From DATCLS01 sp036563805 (GTDB lineage Bacteria; Actinomycetota; Acidimicrobiia; Acidimicrobiales; VFJN01), in contig DATCLS010000017.1 of the NCBI GenBank assembly GCA_036563805.1, positions 1 to 64,000 on the forward strand: a DNA stretch of 64,000 nt. The letters are read 5' to 3'. Each line of letters opens with the position of its first letter. The stretch's first letter is position 1. A program made the position numbers and the translations under genes. Under the pieces are notes generated by a model. It had not been told where the DNA came from. It made no database searches and saw nothing but the letters and a program-made list of their open reading frames with translations. Shown in pieces: positions 29,977 to 39,220 of the stretch.

Positions 29977-30732
29977 GTGGGAGAACTCGGCGAGGGACAG
30001 GTTCAGGTGGCCGCTCCGGCGCCCGTCCCGGCGTCCGCGCCGCCGGCGTCCGCGCCGCCGCGGGCCGCAGGCCCGGCGCGGACCCCGGAGGTCGGCACGG
30101 AGCCACCGCCACCGGCACGGCCGGCCACGTCGCGGGCCAAGCGGGCCCTCGACATCGCCGTCGTGCTCGTCACGCTGCCCGTCGTGGCGGTCGTCGGCGC
30201 CGTCGTGGCGCTGCTCGTGGCCGCCAGCTCGCGGGGCCCGATCCTGTTCAGTCAGGAGCGGGTGGGCCTCGGCGGCCGCCCGTTCAAGATGTACAAGTTC
30301 CGTACGATGCGGCCCGACGCCGAGGGGCGCCTGCAGCAGGACGCGGCGCTGTGGGACGAGTACGTCCGCAACGGCTACAAGCTGCCGGCCGAGATCGACC
30401 GCCGCATCACCCGGGTCGGCCGGTTCCTGCGCCGCTCGAGTCTCGACGAGCTGCCCCAGGTGCTCAACGTGCTGCTCGGCACGATGAGCCTCGTCGGCCC
30501 CCGGCCGATCGTGCCGCAGGAGCTCGAGAACTACGGGTCCCACCGCGACGCCTACATGTCGGTGCGCCCCGGCATCACGGGCGCCTGGCAGGTCAACGGC
30601 CGGTCGAACGTCGACTACCCCGAGCGGGTCGAGTACGACCGTCAGTACATCGAGTCGTGGAGCCTGCGCCGCGACCTGGTGATCCTGCTGCGCACGCCCG
30701 TGGCGGTTCTCACCGCCCGGGGCGCCTTCTAG
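29977..30732 (+). CDS. Sugar transferase (phosphoglycosyl transferase, WcaJ/RfbP type)
   Basis: Starts lipid-linked glycan assembly by moving a sugar phosphate to a polyprenyl phosphate. A Pro/Ala-rich 50-residue N-terminus is followed by one hydrophobic segment (ALDIAVVLVTLPVVAVVGAVVALLVAA) and the catalytic domain with PILFSQERVGLGGRPFKMYKFRTM, the SLDELPQVLNVLLGTMSLVGPRP block and RPGITGAWQVNGRS. At 251 residues it is the short form lacking the four-helix N-terminal module. It stands alone and is convergent with rsrA. No other exopolysaccharide genes are near. Confidence 0.93.
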   Translation: MGELGEGQVQVAAPAPVPASAPPASAPPRAAGPARTPEVGTEPPPPARPATSRAKRALDIAVVLVTLPVVAVVGAVVALLVAASSRGPILFSQERVGLGGRPFKMYKFRTMRPDAEGRLQQDAALWDEYVRNGYKLPAEIDRRITRVGRFLRRSSLDELPQVLNVLLGTMSLVGPRPIVPQELENYGSHRDAYMSVRPGITGAWQVNGRSNVDYPERVEYDRQYIESWSLRRDLVILLRTPVAVLTARGAF

Positions 30733-30799
30733 GGCGTCCCGGTCGCGGCGCGGAGCGCCCCCTGCTCTCCGGCTCCTCGGCGGGCCGTCGACCGCGGCG

Positions 30800-31036
30800 T
30801 CAGAGGCGGTGGCTCTCGCTCTCGAGCGCCTTGCGCACCTTGGCCACCAGGTGCTCGGGCACCTGCTCCTGGCACTTCCGCCGCACGACCTCGCGCAGCT
30901 CGGCCTCGAAGTCGTAGGGCTCGGCGCACGGCTGGCAGTCGTCGAGGTGCCGGCGGATGCGGAGCCTGCGCTCCTCGGTCAGCTCGCCATCGAGGAAGCT
31001 GTACAGCTCGTGTAGGGCATCTTCGCAGTCTGACAT
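30800..31036 (-). CDS. rsrA: Zinc anti-sigma factor of the mycothiol/SigR system
   Basis: A 78-residue ZAS-domain protein with H30-x3-C34-x2-C37 (HLDDCQPC) plus Cys4 and Cys55. In the family, disulfide formation on oxidation releases zinc and frees the sigma factor. The gene starts four bases after the sigR stop, the standard arrangement. It should act in the cytosol as a redox switch for the product of the adjacent gene. Confidence 0.93.
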   Translation of the reverse strand: MSDCEDALHELYSFLDGELTEERRLRIRRHLDDCQPCAEPYDFEAELREVVRRKCQEQVPEHLVAKVRKALESESHRL

Positions 31037-31040
31037 GGGA

Positions 31041-31610
31041 CTAGGACTGGGACGGAGCGAGGTTTCGCTCGACCGCGAACTCGTACAACCGCTTCTGCAG
31101 CGCCTTTCTTCCGCGATGCAGACGGCTCATCACGGTGCCGATCGGAATGTCCAGGATCTCGGCGATCTCCTTGTAGGAGAACCCCTCCACGTCGGCCAGC
31201 AGCACGGCCAAGCGGAAGTTCTCGGGGAGGGACTCGACCGCCTCTTTCACCTCAGCGTCGGTGAACCGTTCTAGCAGCTCGTCCTCGGCGCTGCGCCCCG
31301 CGAGCGCGGCCTCGAGCCCCCCGATGCGTCGGTAGAGGTAGAGATCCTCGACCTCGTCGAGCTCGGTCTCGTCGGGCCGGCGCTTCTTGGCGCGGTAGCT
31401 GTTGATGTACGTGTTGGTCAGGATCCGGTACAGCCAGGCCTTGAGGTTGGTCCCCTCCTGGAAGCTGCCGAAGCCGCGGTAGGCCCGCAGGTAGGTCTCC
31501 TGCACCAGGTCCTCGGCGTCGGACGGGTTGCGCGTCATGCGCAGGGCCGCGGCGTACAGCGACGGCATGAGGTCCATCGCCTGATCCGCGAACCGAGCCC
31601 GATCGGCCAT
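31041..31610 (-). CDS. sigR: RNA polymerase ECF sigma factor, SigR type
   Basis: A 189-residue group-4 sigma factor. Region 2 contains LYAAALRMTRNPSDAEDLVQETYLRAYRGF and the helix KAWLYRILTNTYINSYR. Region 4 is VKEAVESLPENFRLAVLLADVEGFSYKEIAEIL with the HTH IPIGTVMSRLHRGRKAL. These match the thiol-oxidative-stress sigma factor of actinobacteria, and the zinc anti-sigma gene follows at once. Direct targets are not visible in this window. Confidence 0.94.
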   Translation of the reverse strand: MADRARFADQAMDLMPSLYAAALRMTRNPSDAEDLVQETYLRAYRGFGSFQEGTNLKAWLYRILTNTYINSYRAKKRRPDETELDEVEDLYLYRRIGGLEAALAGRSAEDELLERFTDAEVKEAVESLPENFRLAVLLADVEGFSYKEIAEILDIPIGTVMSRLHRGRKALQKRLYEFAVERNLAPSQS

Positions 31611-31661
31611 GGACGGACCCTACCGCCGGGCGGTGACCCGGCCAACCGCGCCGCGCCGCGG

Positions 31662-33386
31662 TCAGCGGGCCGGGACGAGGGCGCCGGCGCTGTAGCTCAC
31701 GGCCGGGTCCCACAGCATGAACCGGTTGACCTGGGCGGCCCGCGTGGCGTCGATCTGGGCCCGCACGTCGGCGTCCCCGCCCACGCCGCCGGTCATGAAG
31801 TCCTGCAGCCACGGGGCCAGCACCGTCCCCGAGCCCCGGGTCACCTCGCGGTAGCGGTCGACGAGGCGCCGCGTGATCTGCCCGGGCGTGCCCTCCTGCG
31901 AGGTCCAGTAGCCGGGGAAGATGATGGGGGCCACGTAGTCGGCGTTGCGGGCGATGCGGGGCACGTCCTGGCCGCTGGGCGCCCCCCGGTCGGCCGCCGC
32001 CCCCTCGACGGTGACGCCCTGGTAGGCGCCCCGGCGCCGCAGCTGGGCGTGGGCCTCCGCCAGGAAGCTGACGATCGAGTCGGCCGCCGTGCCGGTCAAG
32101 CGGGGCACGACCACCTCGTCCGGATCGCCGCCCGGCTGCCGCACGTCGTCCCACAGGATGTCGTTCACGCCATGGGATATCGCCTCGTAGGCGATGTCGA
32201 GGTTGTAGCGGCGCACGGCGGGGTGGGCGAAGTTGGTGAACTCCGCCGGCTCGCCGTAGGGCCGACCGTCGGGCGCCTGCACCACCTGGTCGTGCTGCCC
32301 GGCGGCCCAGGCGGCCTGGGCCAGGCGCGGGTCGCGGAACGTCGAGATCCGGCCCACGACTCGGCCGCCGTGGCGCTCGACGGTCGAGACCACCTCGTCG
32401 AGGTCGAAGAACGCGGTGGCCGCGCCGATCTCGCGCACCCGGGGCACCGCCGAGGCGTAGTGGACGGTGCCGCCCTCGTCCTTCAGGTCGAGCACGACGG
32501 TGTCGATGCGACGCTCGTCGAGCAGCCGGATGATGCCGCTCCGCAGCACCTCGCTCTCCCACGCCGGGCCGGTGACGTGGACGCCGCGCAGGCCGGGGTA
32601 CTGGACCGGCACGACCACGCCCTTGGTGGTCGTGTTGTCGGCCCGGTCGGTGGCCTGGATGCGCACCGGGCCGGCCGGGGGCCGGGCGAACTCGAGCGTG
32701 AACCGGCCGTCGTCGTCGACCTCGACCTCGCGGCCGTCGGCGGTGACCGTGGCCCCCTCCTCGACGCGGCCCGAGAAGCGGGCGCGGCCGTCGATGGGCA
32801 CGGGGTCGAGGACGCCGGGCACCTCCAGCTCGGGCGGGGTGAGGTCGACGGTGAAGTCCCACCTGAACGTCGCCGATCCCAGCGCCGGGCGCGGCACCCG
32901 CAGCTCGAGGCTGTGCTCGCCCTCGCTCAGCTCGCCCTCGGGCCGCCAGATGATCGTGTCGCCCCGCACGATCGGCTCCTCGACGACCTCGCCGTCGAAC
33001 GACAGGGTGGCGCTCTCGACCTTGTCGCGGGAGCCGAGGTCCATGCGCACGTCCAGCTGAGCGGCCTCGATGCCGTTGAGCGCGTCGCCGTCCTCGAGGC
33101 CCCGCTGATCGACCTCGACCCGGGTGGCCCGGTAGATGAGCAGGCCGACGAACGCCAGCGTCCCCAGCCCGAACAGCACGGCCAGGATGAGCCCCACGTC
33201 GATGTGCCGCTTGGGCTCGAACATCTGGGGCTGGCTGTCGGGCCGGCTCTCGACGAACGGGATCGGCCGGGGACCGAAGTCGAGCCGCCCGGTCTCGCTG
33301 GCGGCGCGCGGCCGGGCGCGGCGCCCCCGTCGGGGCGCGTCGACCTCGCCGCCGGTTGACTCGGTGCCTGACGTCTTCGTCCTCAC
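31662..33386 (-). CDS. Membrane-anchored putative glycoside hydrolase, DUF4015 type
   Basis: A 574-residue protein. The first 62 residues are Arg-rich and cytosolic, a single TM helix lies at about 63-85, and the rest is outside. Residues 90-260 look like an Ig/bacterial adhesion-type beta region (DLTPPELEVPGVLDPVPIDG). From about 265 a TIM-barrel-like domain matches the DUF4015 putative glycosidase family: GVHVTGPAW, IDTVVLDLKDEGGTVHYAS, YNLDIAYEAISHGVNDILWDDVRQPGG, and YVAPIIFPGYWT. The substrate is unknown; a cell-envelope glycan is a reasonable guess. It lies directly upstream of sigR on the same strand. Confidence 0.85.
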   Translation of the reverse strand: MRTKTSGTESTGGEVDAPRRGRRARPRAASETGRLDFGPRPIPFVESRPDSQPQMFEPKRHIDVGLILAVLFGLGTLAFVGLLIYRATRVEVDQRGLEDGDALNGIEAAQLDVRMDLGSRDKVESATLSFDGEVVEEPIVRGDTIIWRPEGELSEGEHSLELRVPRPALGSATFRWDFTVDLTPPELEVPGVLDPVPIDGRARFSGRVEEGATVTADGREVEVDDDGRFTLEFARPPAGPVRIQATDRADNTTTKGVVVPVQYPGLRGVHVTGPAWESEVLRSGIIRLLDERRIDTVVLDLKDEGGTVHYASAVPRVREIGAATAFFDLDEVVSTVERHGGRVVGRISTFRDPRLAQAAWAAGQHDQVVQAPDGRPYGEPAEFTNFAHPAVRRYNLDIAYEAISHGVNDILWDDVRQPGGDPDEVVVPRLTGTAADSIVSFLAEAHAQLRRRGAYQGVTVEGAAADRGAPSGQDVPRIARNADYVAPIIFPGYWTSQEGTPGQITRRLVDRYREVTRGSGTVLAPWLQDFMTGGVGGDADVRAQIDATRAAQVNRFMLWDPAVSYSAGALVPAR

Positions 33387-33518
33387 GGTCGCCGCCGAAG
33401 GTACCTCCGCGCTCCCCCGTTGACGGCGACACTTCCGTGACAGTTTCGCGGCAAGTCGCGACCTCGACGCGGGCCCGGCCCGGGGCCCGACCGGGGGGCG
33501 GCGGCGGGGCGGGCCCAG

Positions 33519-34634
33519 CTAGGCGCGGAGGTCCACGGCGTGCGCCGCGGCCTCCGGCTCGACGAAGCGGACGAGGCGCTCGGCCTCCTCCTCGAGGGCG
33601 CCGGCGGTCGCCTCGTCGGGCTTCGAGAACGGCTCCACGACGAGCGTCGCCGTCCGCTTCGTCTTCTCGACGGTCCAGGTGCCGGCCACGAACCCGTCGA
33701 CCAGCACGGTGCGGGCGACGCGCAGGCCTGGCAGGAACACCTTCTTGCGGTGCTCGTCCGCCACGATCCGGGTGCGCTTCTGGTGCGACAGCAGCACGTT
33801 GTCGTACTCGGGCAGGAACCGTACGGGCGCCGGCGTGTCGCCGGCGGGCCGCGGGGCGTCGGGCAGGTCGAGCAGCTGGCGCCGGTTCTCGTCGCGGAAG
33901 GTGACGAGGTCGGGAGCGACGGCCGCCACCCGGTCCTTGAGCTTGCCCAGGCCCGACCAGGTCTGGAGGTCGGTCACGGTCGCCGGCCCGAAGGCGGCCA
34001 GGTAGCGGGTGACCAGCCGGCGCAGGTCGTCGTCGGGGTCGCCCCCGTCGGTCGAGACCGGCTGCCCGAGCCAGGCGTCGGCCACCGTGAACCGGGGCTG
34101 GCCCGGGTAGCTCCACCGGGTGTCGGTCGGGACCTGGACGAGCGGCACGTGGGTCCGGACCGTGTAGCGCATCGAGCCCACGTCGACGTCGGGCAGCAGC
34201 TCGGCCAGCATGGCGCTCAGCTCGGCGTAGGTGTGGGGCTCCGCGAAGAAGTGGCGCCCGGCCTCCACCACCCGCTCGACGTCGAACGCCCCCTTCCCGC
34301 CCCGGCGGGTGGCGATGTCGTCGGCCGCCCCCGCCATCGCCGGGTGCAGCGTGCGCCGCAACCACGGGTAGTCGGCCGCCGTGGCCAGGTGCAGGGTGCT
34401 GCGCATGAGCGTCGCCTTGACGACGGCCCGCTCCGCGATCGGCGTGGCCAGGTCGTCGCGCTCGAAGCCGGCCAGCCGCGTCCACAGCCCGATGTAGGGG
34501 CCGGGCGGCGCCTGGGCCTGGAGGCCGACCAGCCGCTCGATCGCGGCCGGCGCCGGCAGGTCGTGGCGCTCCAACAGCATCTGCCGGGCCAGCGTGGCCC
34601 GGTTGAGATCCCGCACGCTCAGCACGTCGCCCAC
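33519..34634 (-). CDS. Winged-helix DNA-binding protein, AlkZ/YcaQ-like (HTH_42)
   Basis: About 371 residues. The protein follows the HTH_42 family, whose characterised members AlkZ and YcaQ are DNA glycosylases that unhook interstrand crosslinks. The N-terminal LSVRDLNRATLARQMLL and the catalytic-type motif QAQ at about 39-41 (ERLVGLQAQAPPGPYIGLWTRL) are present, as are VKATLMRSTLHLATAADYPWLR and the C-terminal block FLPEYDNVLLSHQKRTRI. The start is uncertain: GTG 34634 gives the usual N-terminus, while ATG 34667 adds 11 residues. It is divergent from the amidohydrolase gene. Confidence 0.85.
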   Translation of the reverse strand: MGDVLSVRDLNRATLARQMLLERHDLPAPAAIERLVGLQAQAPPGPYIGLWTRLAGFERDDLATPIAERAVVKATLMRSTLHLATAADYPWLRRTLHPAMAGAADDIATRRGGKGAFDVERVVEAGRHFFAEPHTYAELSAMLAELLPDVDVGSMRYTVRTHVPLVQVPTDTRWSYPGQPRFTVADAWLGQPVSTDGGDPDDDLRRLVTRYLAAFGPATVTDLQTWSGLGKLKDRVAAVAPDLVTFRDENRRQLLDLPDAPRPAGDTPAPVRFLPEYDNVLLSHQKRTRIVADEHRKKVFLPGLRVARTVLVDGFVAGTWTVEKTKRTATLVVEPFSKPDEATAGALEEEAERLVRFVEPEAAAHAVDLRA

Positions 34635-34726
34635 GGCGGGCGACGCTAACCGACGCCCACCCGCCATTCGCCGTAGTGTGCGCTATGGGGCCACGAGCCG
34701 CGGGGCACCACCGAGGGAGGGGGACC

Positions 34727-35896
34727 GTGACGACCGACCTGTTCGACCGGTACGCGGTGATCGATGTCGACACCCACCTGACCGAGCCGCCCGACGTGTG
34801 GACGGCCCGCATGCCCAGGGCGCTGCACGACCGCGTCCCGCACGTCGAGCGGATCGACGGCCGGGACGTGTGGGTGGCCGGCGGCGAGCGGCTCGGCGCC
34901 CCCGGCTACTACTCGATGGCCGGCTGGGACGGGATCATGCCGGCCTCGATCCCGCCGACGTTCGACGACATCGCCCCGGCGACCTACGACGCCGAGGCCC
35001 GCCTCGCCTTCCTCGACGAGCAGGGCATCCGGGCCCAGGTCCTCTACCCCAACGTCGGCGGCTTCGGGAACGGCTACTTCCTGCGGCTCGGCGACCGCGA
35101 GCTCGTCGACGCCTGCGTGCGGGCCTACAACGACTTCCTCACCGATTGGTGCAGCGCCGATCCCGACCGGCTGGTGCCGGTCACGGCCTTGCCGTTCTGG
35201 GACGTCGAGGCGGCCGTGGCCGAGCTGCAGCGGTGCGTCGAGCGCGGCCACCGGGCCGTGAACATGTGCAACCAGCCCCAGGACTACGGCCAGCCGCCGC
35301 TCGGCCACCGCCACTGGGACCCCGTGTGGGCCGCGGCCCAGGAGGCCGGCGTCTCGATCAGCTTCCACGTCGGAGGAGGGTCGATGGGGACCCAGATGCA
35401 GGACACGGCCGAGATGGGGTGGATGACAAACTTCGCCAAGGTGTCGTCGCTGATCTTCATGGACAACATGCGCTGCATCGGCGACCTCATCTTCGGCGGC
35501 GTGTGCCACCGGTTCCCCGAGCTGAGGTTCGTGTCGGTGGAGTCGGGGGTGGGGTGGATCCCGGCCGCGCTCGAGACGTTCGACTGGCAGTGGCGCAACG
35601 GCGGCGTCGGCCTCGAGCACCCCGAGTACGACCTGCTGCCCAGCGAGTACTTCCAGCGTCAGATCTACGGCTGCTTCTGGTTCGAGCGGGGCGCGGCCCG
35701 GGCCGCCATCGAGCGCTACGCCGACAACCTGCTGTTCGAGAGCGACTACCCCCACCCCACCTGCCAGCACCCGGGGCCGCGGACGCCGGCCCAGCGGCCC
35801 CGCGACTACGCCACCGAGACGCTCGGCGACCTGCCCGACGACGTGCTGGCCAAGGTCCTGCACGACAACGCCGCCGCGCTGTACGGCGTGCCCTGA
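34727..35896 (+). CDS. Amidohydrolase family protein (amidohydro-2)
   Basis: A 389-residue TIM-barrel metal hydrolase or decarboxylase. Metal-site features are D-x-H in VIDVDTHLTEP (15-17), a His in SISFHVGG and an Asp in LLFESDYPHPT near the C-terminus, as in ACMSD-type enzymes. GTG 34727 is preferred over ATG 34685 because GGGAGGGGG lies just upstream. The LLM oxidoreductase gene follows after 50 bases, so the two may act together on a small organic substrate that is not identified. Confidence 0.9.
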   Translation: MTTDLFDRYAVIDVDTHLTEPPDVWTARMPRALHDRVPHVERIDGRDVWVAGGERLGAPGYYSMAGWDGIMPASIPPTFDDIAPATYDAEARLAFLDEQGIRAQVLYPNVGGFGNGYFLRLGDRELVDACVRAYNDFLTDWCSADPDRLVPVTALPFWDVEAAVAELQRCVERGHRAVNMCNQPQDYGQPPLGHRHWDPVWAAAQEAGVSISFHVGGGSMGTQMQDTAEMGWMTNFAKVSSLIFMDNMRCIGDLIFGGVCHRFPELRFVSVESGVGWIPAALETFDWQWRNGGVGLEHPEYDLLPSEYFQRQIYGCFWFERGAARAAIERYADNLLFESDYPHPTCQHPGPRTPAQRPRDYATETLGDLPDDVLAKVLHDNAAALYGVP

Positions 35897-35946
35897 GGCG
35901 GGCGGCGGGCCGGTTGCCGGTGGGGGCGGCCGGGTAGGCCGGCGCC

Positions 35947-36900
35947 ATGACGGAGATCGGCATCTTCCTGTCGAGCGAGGAGCACGACGGCACCGCGCTC
36001 GTCCGGTTCGCCCGGCAGGCCGAGGAGGCCGGCTTCCGCCGGCTCTGGGTCTCGGACCACTTCCACCCGTGGATCGGCGCCCAGGGGCACGCCCCGTTCG
36101 TGTGGTGCGTCGTGGGCGGCATCGCCGCCACCACCGAGCTGGCGGTGACGACCGCGGTCACCTGCCCGACGTTCCGCGTCCACCCGGCGATCGTCGCCCA
36201 CGCCGCCGCCACCGCCGCCCGCATGCTCCCCGGCCGCTTCGCGCTGGGGGTGGGCAGCGGCGAAGCCCTCAACGAGCGGGTGCTCGGCCAGCACTGGCCG
36301 CCGGCGCCGGTCCGCCTGGAGATGCTGGCCGAGGCCGTGGAGCTCATGCGCGAGCTGTGGACCGGCAAGCTCGTCACCTGGCGGGGCGAGCACTACACGG
36401 TCGAGGGCGCCCGCATCTTCACCCGCCCCGACGGCGACATCCCGGTGCTGATCTCGGCGACGGGACCCAAGGCGATGGACCTGGTCGCCAGCCACGGCGA
36501 CGGGTGGATCACGACCGGGCTCGACGACGGCCTCATGGCCAAGTTCCGGGCGGAGGGCCGGGGCCCGGCCGCCATCGGGGTGAAGGTGTGCTGGGCTGAG
36601 GACGAGGCCGCGGCCCGGCGGCTGGCGCACGCGCGCTGGCCCAACTCGCTGCTGCCCGGGCAGCTCAACGTCGAGCTGCCCCAGCCGTCGCACTTCGAGG
36701 CGGCCACGGCGGACGTGACCGAGGACGACGTCGCCGGTGTCATCGCCTGCGGGCCCGACCCCGAGCGGCACGCGGCCGCCATCCGCCCGTGCCTGGAGGC
36801 CGGCTTCGACGAGGTCTACGTGTCGCAGATCGGCCCCGACCAGGCCGGGTTCCTCGACTTCTACCGCACGGAGCTGGCGCCCCGGCTGGGCACCGGGTAG
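35947..36900 (+). CDS. F420-dependent LLM-class oxidoreductase
   Basis: A 317-residue luciferase-like barrel of the TIGR03557 kind, related to F420-dependent glucose-6-phosphate dehydrogenase. N-terminal IGIFLSSEEHDGTALVRFARQAEEAGF, SDHFHPWIGAQGHAPFVWCVVG, the cofactor-loop GRFALGVGSGEALNE and PVLISATGPKAMDLVASHGDGW are typical. It suggests the host makes coenzyme F420, in line with the DUF2342 family member elsewhere in the window. The substrate is unknown. It is probably in one transcript with the amidohydrolase. Confidence 0.9.
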   Translation: MTEIGIFLSSEEHDGTALVRFARQAEEAGFRRLWVSDHFHPWIGAQGHAPFVWCVVGGIAATTELAVTTAVTCPTFRVHPAIVAHAAATAARMLPGRFALGVGSGEALNERVLGQHWPPAPVRLEMLAEAVELMRELWTGKLVTWRGEHYTVEGARIFTRPDGDIPVLISATGPKAMDLVASHGDGWITTGLDDGLMAKFRAEGRGPAAIGVKVCWAEDEAAARRLAHARWPNSLLPGQLNVELPQPSHFEAATADVTEDDVAGVIACGPDPERHAAAIRPCLEAGFDEVYVSQIGPDQAGFLDFYRTELAPRLGTG

Positions 36901-36973
36901 GCCCGGGCCGGGCGATCCGACCGGGTGATCACGCCCGGTGATTGGACCGCGCTCCAGCGGGAAGGCTTCGCGC

Positions 36974-37216
36974 ATGGCAACCGAGCACCGCACCGACCGC
37001 CCCGACGCCGCGCGCGACGAGGAGGGTGCCGTCCACGAGCCGCCCAACAGCACGGTCGACGACTGGCTGGGCCAGCAGGCCAGCGAGGACGAGCGGCTGG
37101 CCGACGAGCTGGTCGAGGAGACCGGGGGTGACCTGGACGAGGCCGAGCGCCGCTTCGCCGAGCGGTCCCACGAGGACCGGCCCGACCGGCTCCCAACGGA
37201 GGAACGCCGGACCTGA
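36974..37216 (+). CDS. Small acidic protein, 80 residues, unknown function
   Basis: A highly charged, Asp/Glu/Arg-rich protein with no hydrophobic segment and no recognised domain. The section DWLGQQASEDERLADELVEET is predicted helical, the rest is probably disordered. The ATG at 36974 has GGGAAGG upstream. It follows the LLM gene by 73 bases on the same strand, and the next gene starts 73 bases later. Confidence 0.55.
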   Translation: MATEHRTDRPDAARDEEGAVHEPPNSTVDDWLGQQASEDERLADELVEETGGDLDEAERRFAERSHEDRPDRLPTEERRT

Positions 37217-37289
37217 CCCCCGGTCGACACTGCCTGTCGCTGCCGCCCGCCGTGGACGCCGCCGCCCGAGGAGCCGGTCCCGCACGGCC

Positions 37290-37952
37290 ATGACCGGTTT
37301 GTGCCTCGTCGTCGACGTGCTCGACTCGGACGAGGCCGCGGCGCGCGCCGACGACCACCTGCGCGCCGCCGCCGAAGTGGTTGGCGGTGAGGGGACCGGC
37401 GACGGCGGTGGTGGCGTGGCCGGCGACGGCGGTGACCTGCTGCTGGCCCGCGTGCTGGAGGGCGTCGGCGGGTCGCCGGACGTGGCGGTCGTGGCCCTCC
37501 GCCACCAGGAGGCCGCCGCCCGGCTGGCTGCCGCCTCGCCGCTGCCTGCGGCCGGGCGGGTGGTGTGCGGCATGGACGCGGCGGTGGCCGCCGCCCCGGG
37601 CGCCGACCCCGCCACCGAGGCCCCCGGCGGGTACGTGGAGCTGGTGCTCGTGCGCTCGGAGCCGCCGATCCCGTTCGACGACCCGGTGGTGGTCGGCGTC
37701 TCCCGCGACTACTACGCCCGCTACCTCCCCATGCTCGGCGCCCGGCACCTGCGCTGCGCGGTGCTGTGGCACGACCGGGTGCGGGCCGCGGGCGGCTTCA
37801 TCGCCTTCCGGGCCGCCGACGACGCCGAGGCCGCCTGGTGGGCCGAGGGCGACCCCTGGCGGCGGGTGGCGCCCGGCCACCTGCTGCGGCTGCCTCCCGG
37901 GCTGGTCGCCGCGGCGCGGCCGACCGCCGGACGCCGGGCCGCGGCGCGCTGA
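37290..37952 (+). CDS. Hypothetical protein, 220 residues
   Basis: No family is recognised with confidence. The middle contains a Gly-rich loop (GGEGTGDGGGGVAGDGG). The C-terminal half (GYVELVLVRSEPPIPFDDPVVVGVSRDYY to HLRCAVLWHDRVRAAGGFIAFRAADDAEAAWWAEGDPW) has an alternating strand and helix pattern that could be a dimeric alpha/beta barrel such as YCII, but this is only a pattern impression. ATG 37290 is the first start after the previous gene. Confidence 0.5.
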   Translation: MTGLCLVVDVLDSDEAAARADDHLRAAAEVVGGEGTGDGGGGVAGDGGDLLLARVLEGVGGSPDVAVVALRHQEAAARLAAASPLPAAGRVVCGMDAAVAAAPGADPATEAPGGYVELVLVRSEPPIPFDDPVVVGVSRDYYARYLPMLGARHLRCAVLWHDRVRAAGGFIAFRAADDAEAAWWAEGDPWRRVAPGHLLRLPPGLVAAARPTAGRRAAAR

Positions 37953-38018
37953 GCCGCGCCGGCCGGGCGGCCGGGCCGCGGGCCGGCGCTCCCGGGCGGC
38001 CAGGCGGCGACCCGTCGC

Positions 38019-39215
38019 TCAGGCGGTCCTGGCCGGATCCAGGACGACCTTCACCGCCCCGTCCTGCTTCTGCTGGAAGATCTCGTAGCCGCGGGGCGCC
38101 TCGGCCAGCGGCAGCCGGTGGGTGCAGAGGTCCTCGGTTCCCAGCACGTCGTCGTCCCGCAGCAGCACCGGCAGGATCTCGTCGGTCCAGCGGCGCACGT
38201 GGGCCTGGCCCATCCGCAGCTGCACGCCCTTGTCGAACAGCTCCATCATCGGGAACGGATCGGTCTGGCCGGCATACACCCCCACGATCGACACCGTGCC
38301 GCCCCGGCGGACGGTGCGGAACGCCTCCCGCAGCGCCGCCAGCCGATCGACGCCCAGCCGCTCGGTCAGCGGCGCCGCCACCCGGTCGGGCAGCATCGCC
38401 GTCGCCCTCTGGGCCGCGCCGGCCACCGGCGAGCCGTGGGCCTCCATGCCCACCGCGTCGATCACGGCGTCGGCGCCCCGGCCCTTGGTCCGCTCCTGGA
38501 CGGCCGCGGCCACGTCGTCCAACTCGTCGGCGTCGAGCGCGTCCACGCCGTGGCGGCGGGCCATCTCGAGCCGCTCGGGCACGAGGTCGACGCCGATGAC
38601 CGTCTCCACGCCGAGGTGACGGGCGATCCGGGCGCACAGCTGGCCGATCGGCCCCAGGCCGAACACCGCCAGGCTGCCGCCCTTGGGGGCGTCCGCGTAG
38701 GCCACGGCCTGCCAGGCGGTGGGCAGGACGTCCGACAGGTAGAGGAAGCGCTCGTCGGCGTGGTCGTGGGGCACCTTGATCGGACCGAAGTGGGCCTGCG
38801 GGACGCGCAGGTACTCGGCCTGCCCGCCCGGCACGTGCCCGTACAGCTTGGTGTAGCCGAACAGGGCGGCCCCCTTGTCGTGCCCCCGAACCTGGGTGGT
38901 CTCGCACTGAGCGTAGAGCTGGTGGTCGCACATGAAGCAGCGGCCGCAGGCGATGTTGAACGGGACGACCACCCGGTCACCGGGCCCGATGTGCGACACC
39001 TCGGGCCCGACCTCCCGCACGATGCCCATGGTCTCGTGGCCGAGGATGTCGCCCGGCTCGAGCCACATGCCCAGCACCTCGTAGAGGTGGAGGTCAGAGC
39101 CGCAGATGGCGGTCGACGTGATCTCCACGATGGCGTCGGTGGGCTCCTCGATCCGGGGGTCGGGGACCGTGTCGACCCGCACGTCCCGTCGGCCGTGCCA
39201 TGCCACAGCTCGCAT
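38019..39215 (-). CDS. Zinc-dependent alcohol dehydrogenase
   Basis: A 398-residue medium-chain dehydrogenase/reductase. The catalytic zinc ligands are Cys38 (AICGSDLH), His60 and Glu61 (GHETMG). The structural zinc set is Cys90, 93, 96 and 104. The cofactor fold is AVFGLGPIGQLCARIARHLG. The long C-terminus with an insert around EAHGSPVAGAAQ is typical of formaldehyde-dismutase/glutathione-independent formaldehyde dehydrogenase relatives. The ATG at 39215 is preceded at five bases by GAGGGAGG, which is inside one arm of a 17-bp perfect inverted repeat, so translation may be controlled by mRNA structure. Confidence 0.92.
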   Translation of the reverse strand: MRAVAWHGRRDVRVDTVPDPRIEEPTDAIVEITSTAICGSDLHLYEVLGMWLEPGDILGHETMGIVREVGPEVSHIGPGDRVVVPFNIACGRCFMCDHQLYAQCETTQVRGHDKGAALFGYTKLYGHVPGGQAEYLRVPQAHFGPIKVPHDHADERFLYLSDVLPTAWQAVAYADAPKGGSLAVFGLGPIGQLCARIARHLGVETVIGVDLVPERLEMARRHGVDALDADELDDVAAAVQERTKGRGADAVIDAVGMEAHGSPVAGAAQRATAMLPDRVAAPLTERLGVDRLAALREAFRTVRRGGTVSIVGVYAGQTDPFPMMELFDKGVQLRMGQAHVRRWTDEILPVLLRDDDVLGTEDLCTHRLPLAEAPRGYEIFQQKQDGAVKVVLDPARTA

Positions 39216-39220
39216 CGTGT

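Noticed and set aside
31252..34812. 1186-codon frame on the - strand
   Set aside because: Runs through sigR, the DUF4015 gene and the AlkZ-like gene in a different frame and is not protein-like.
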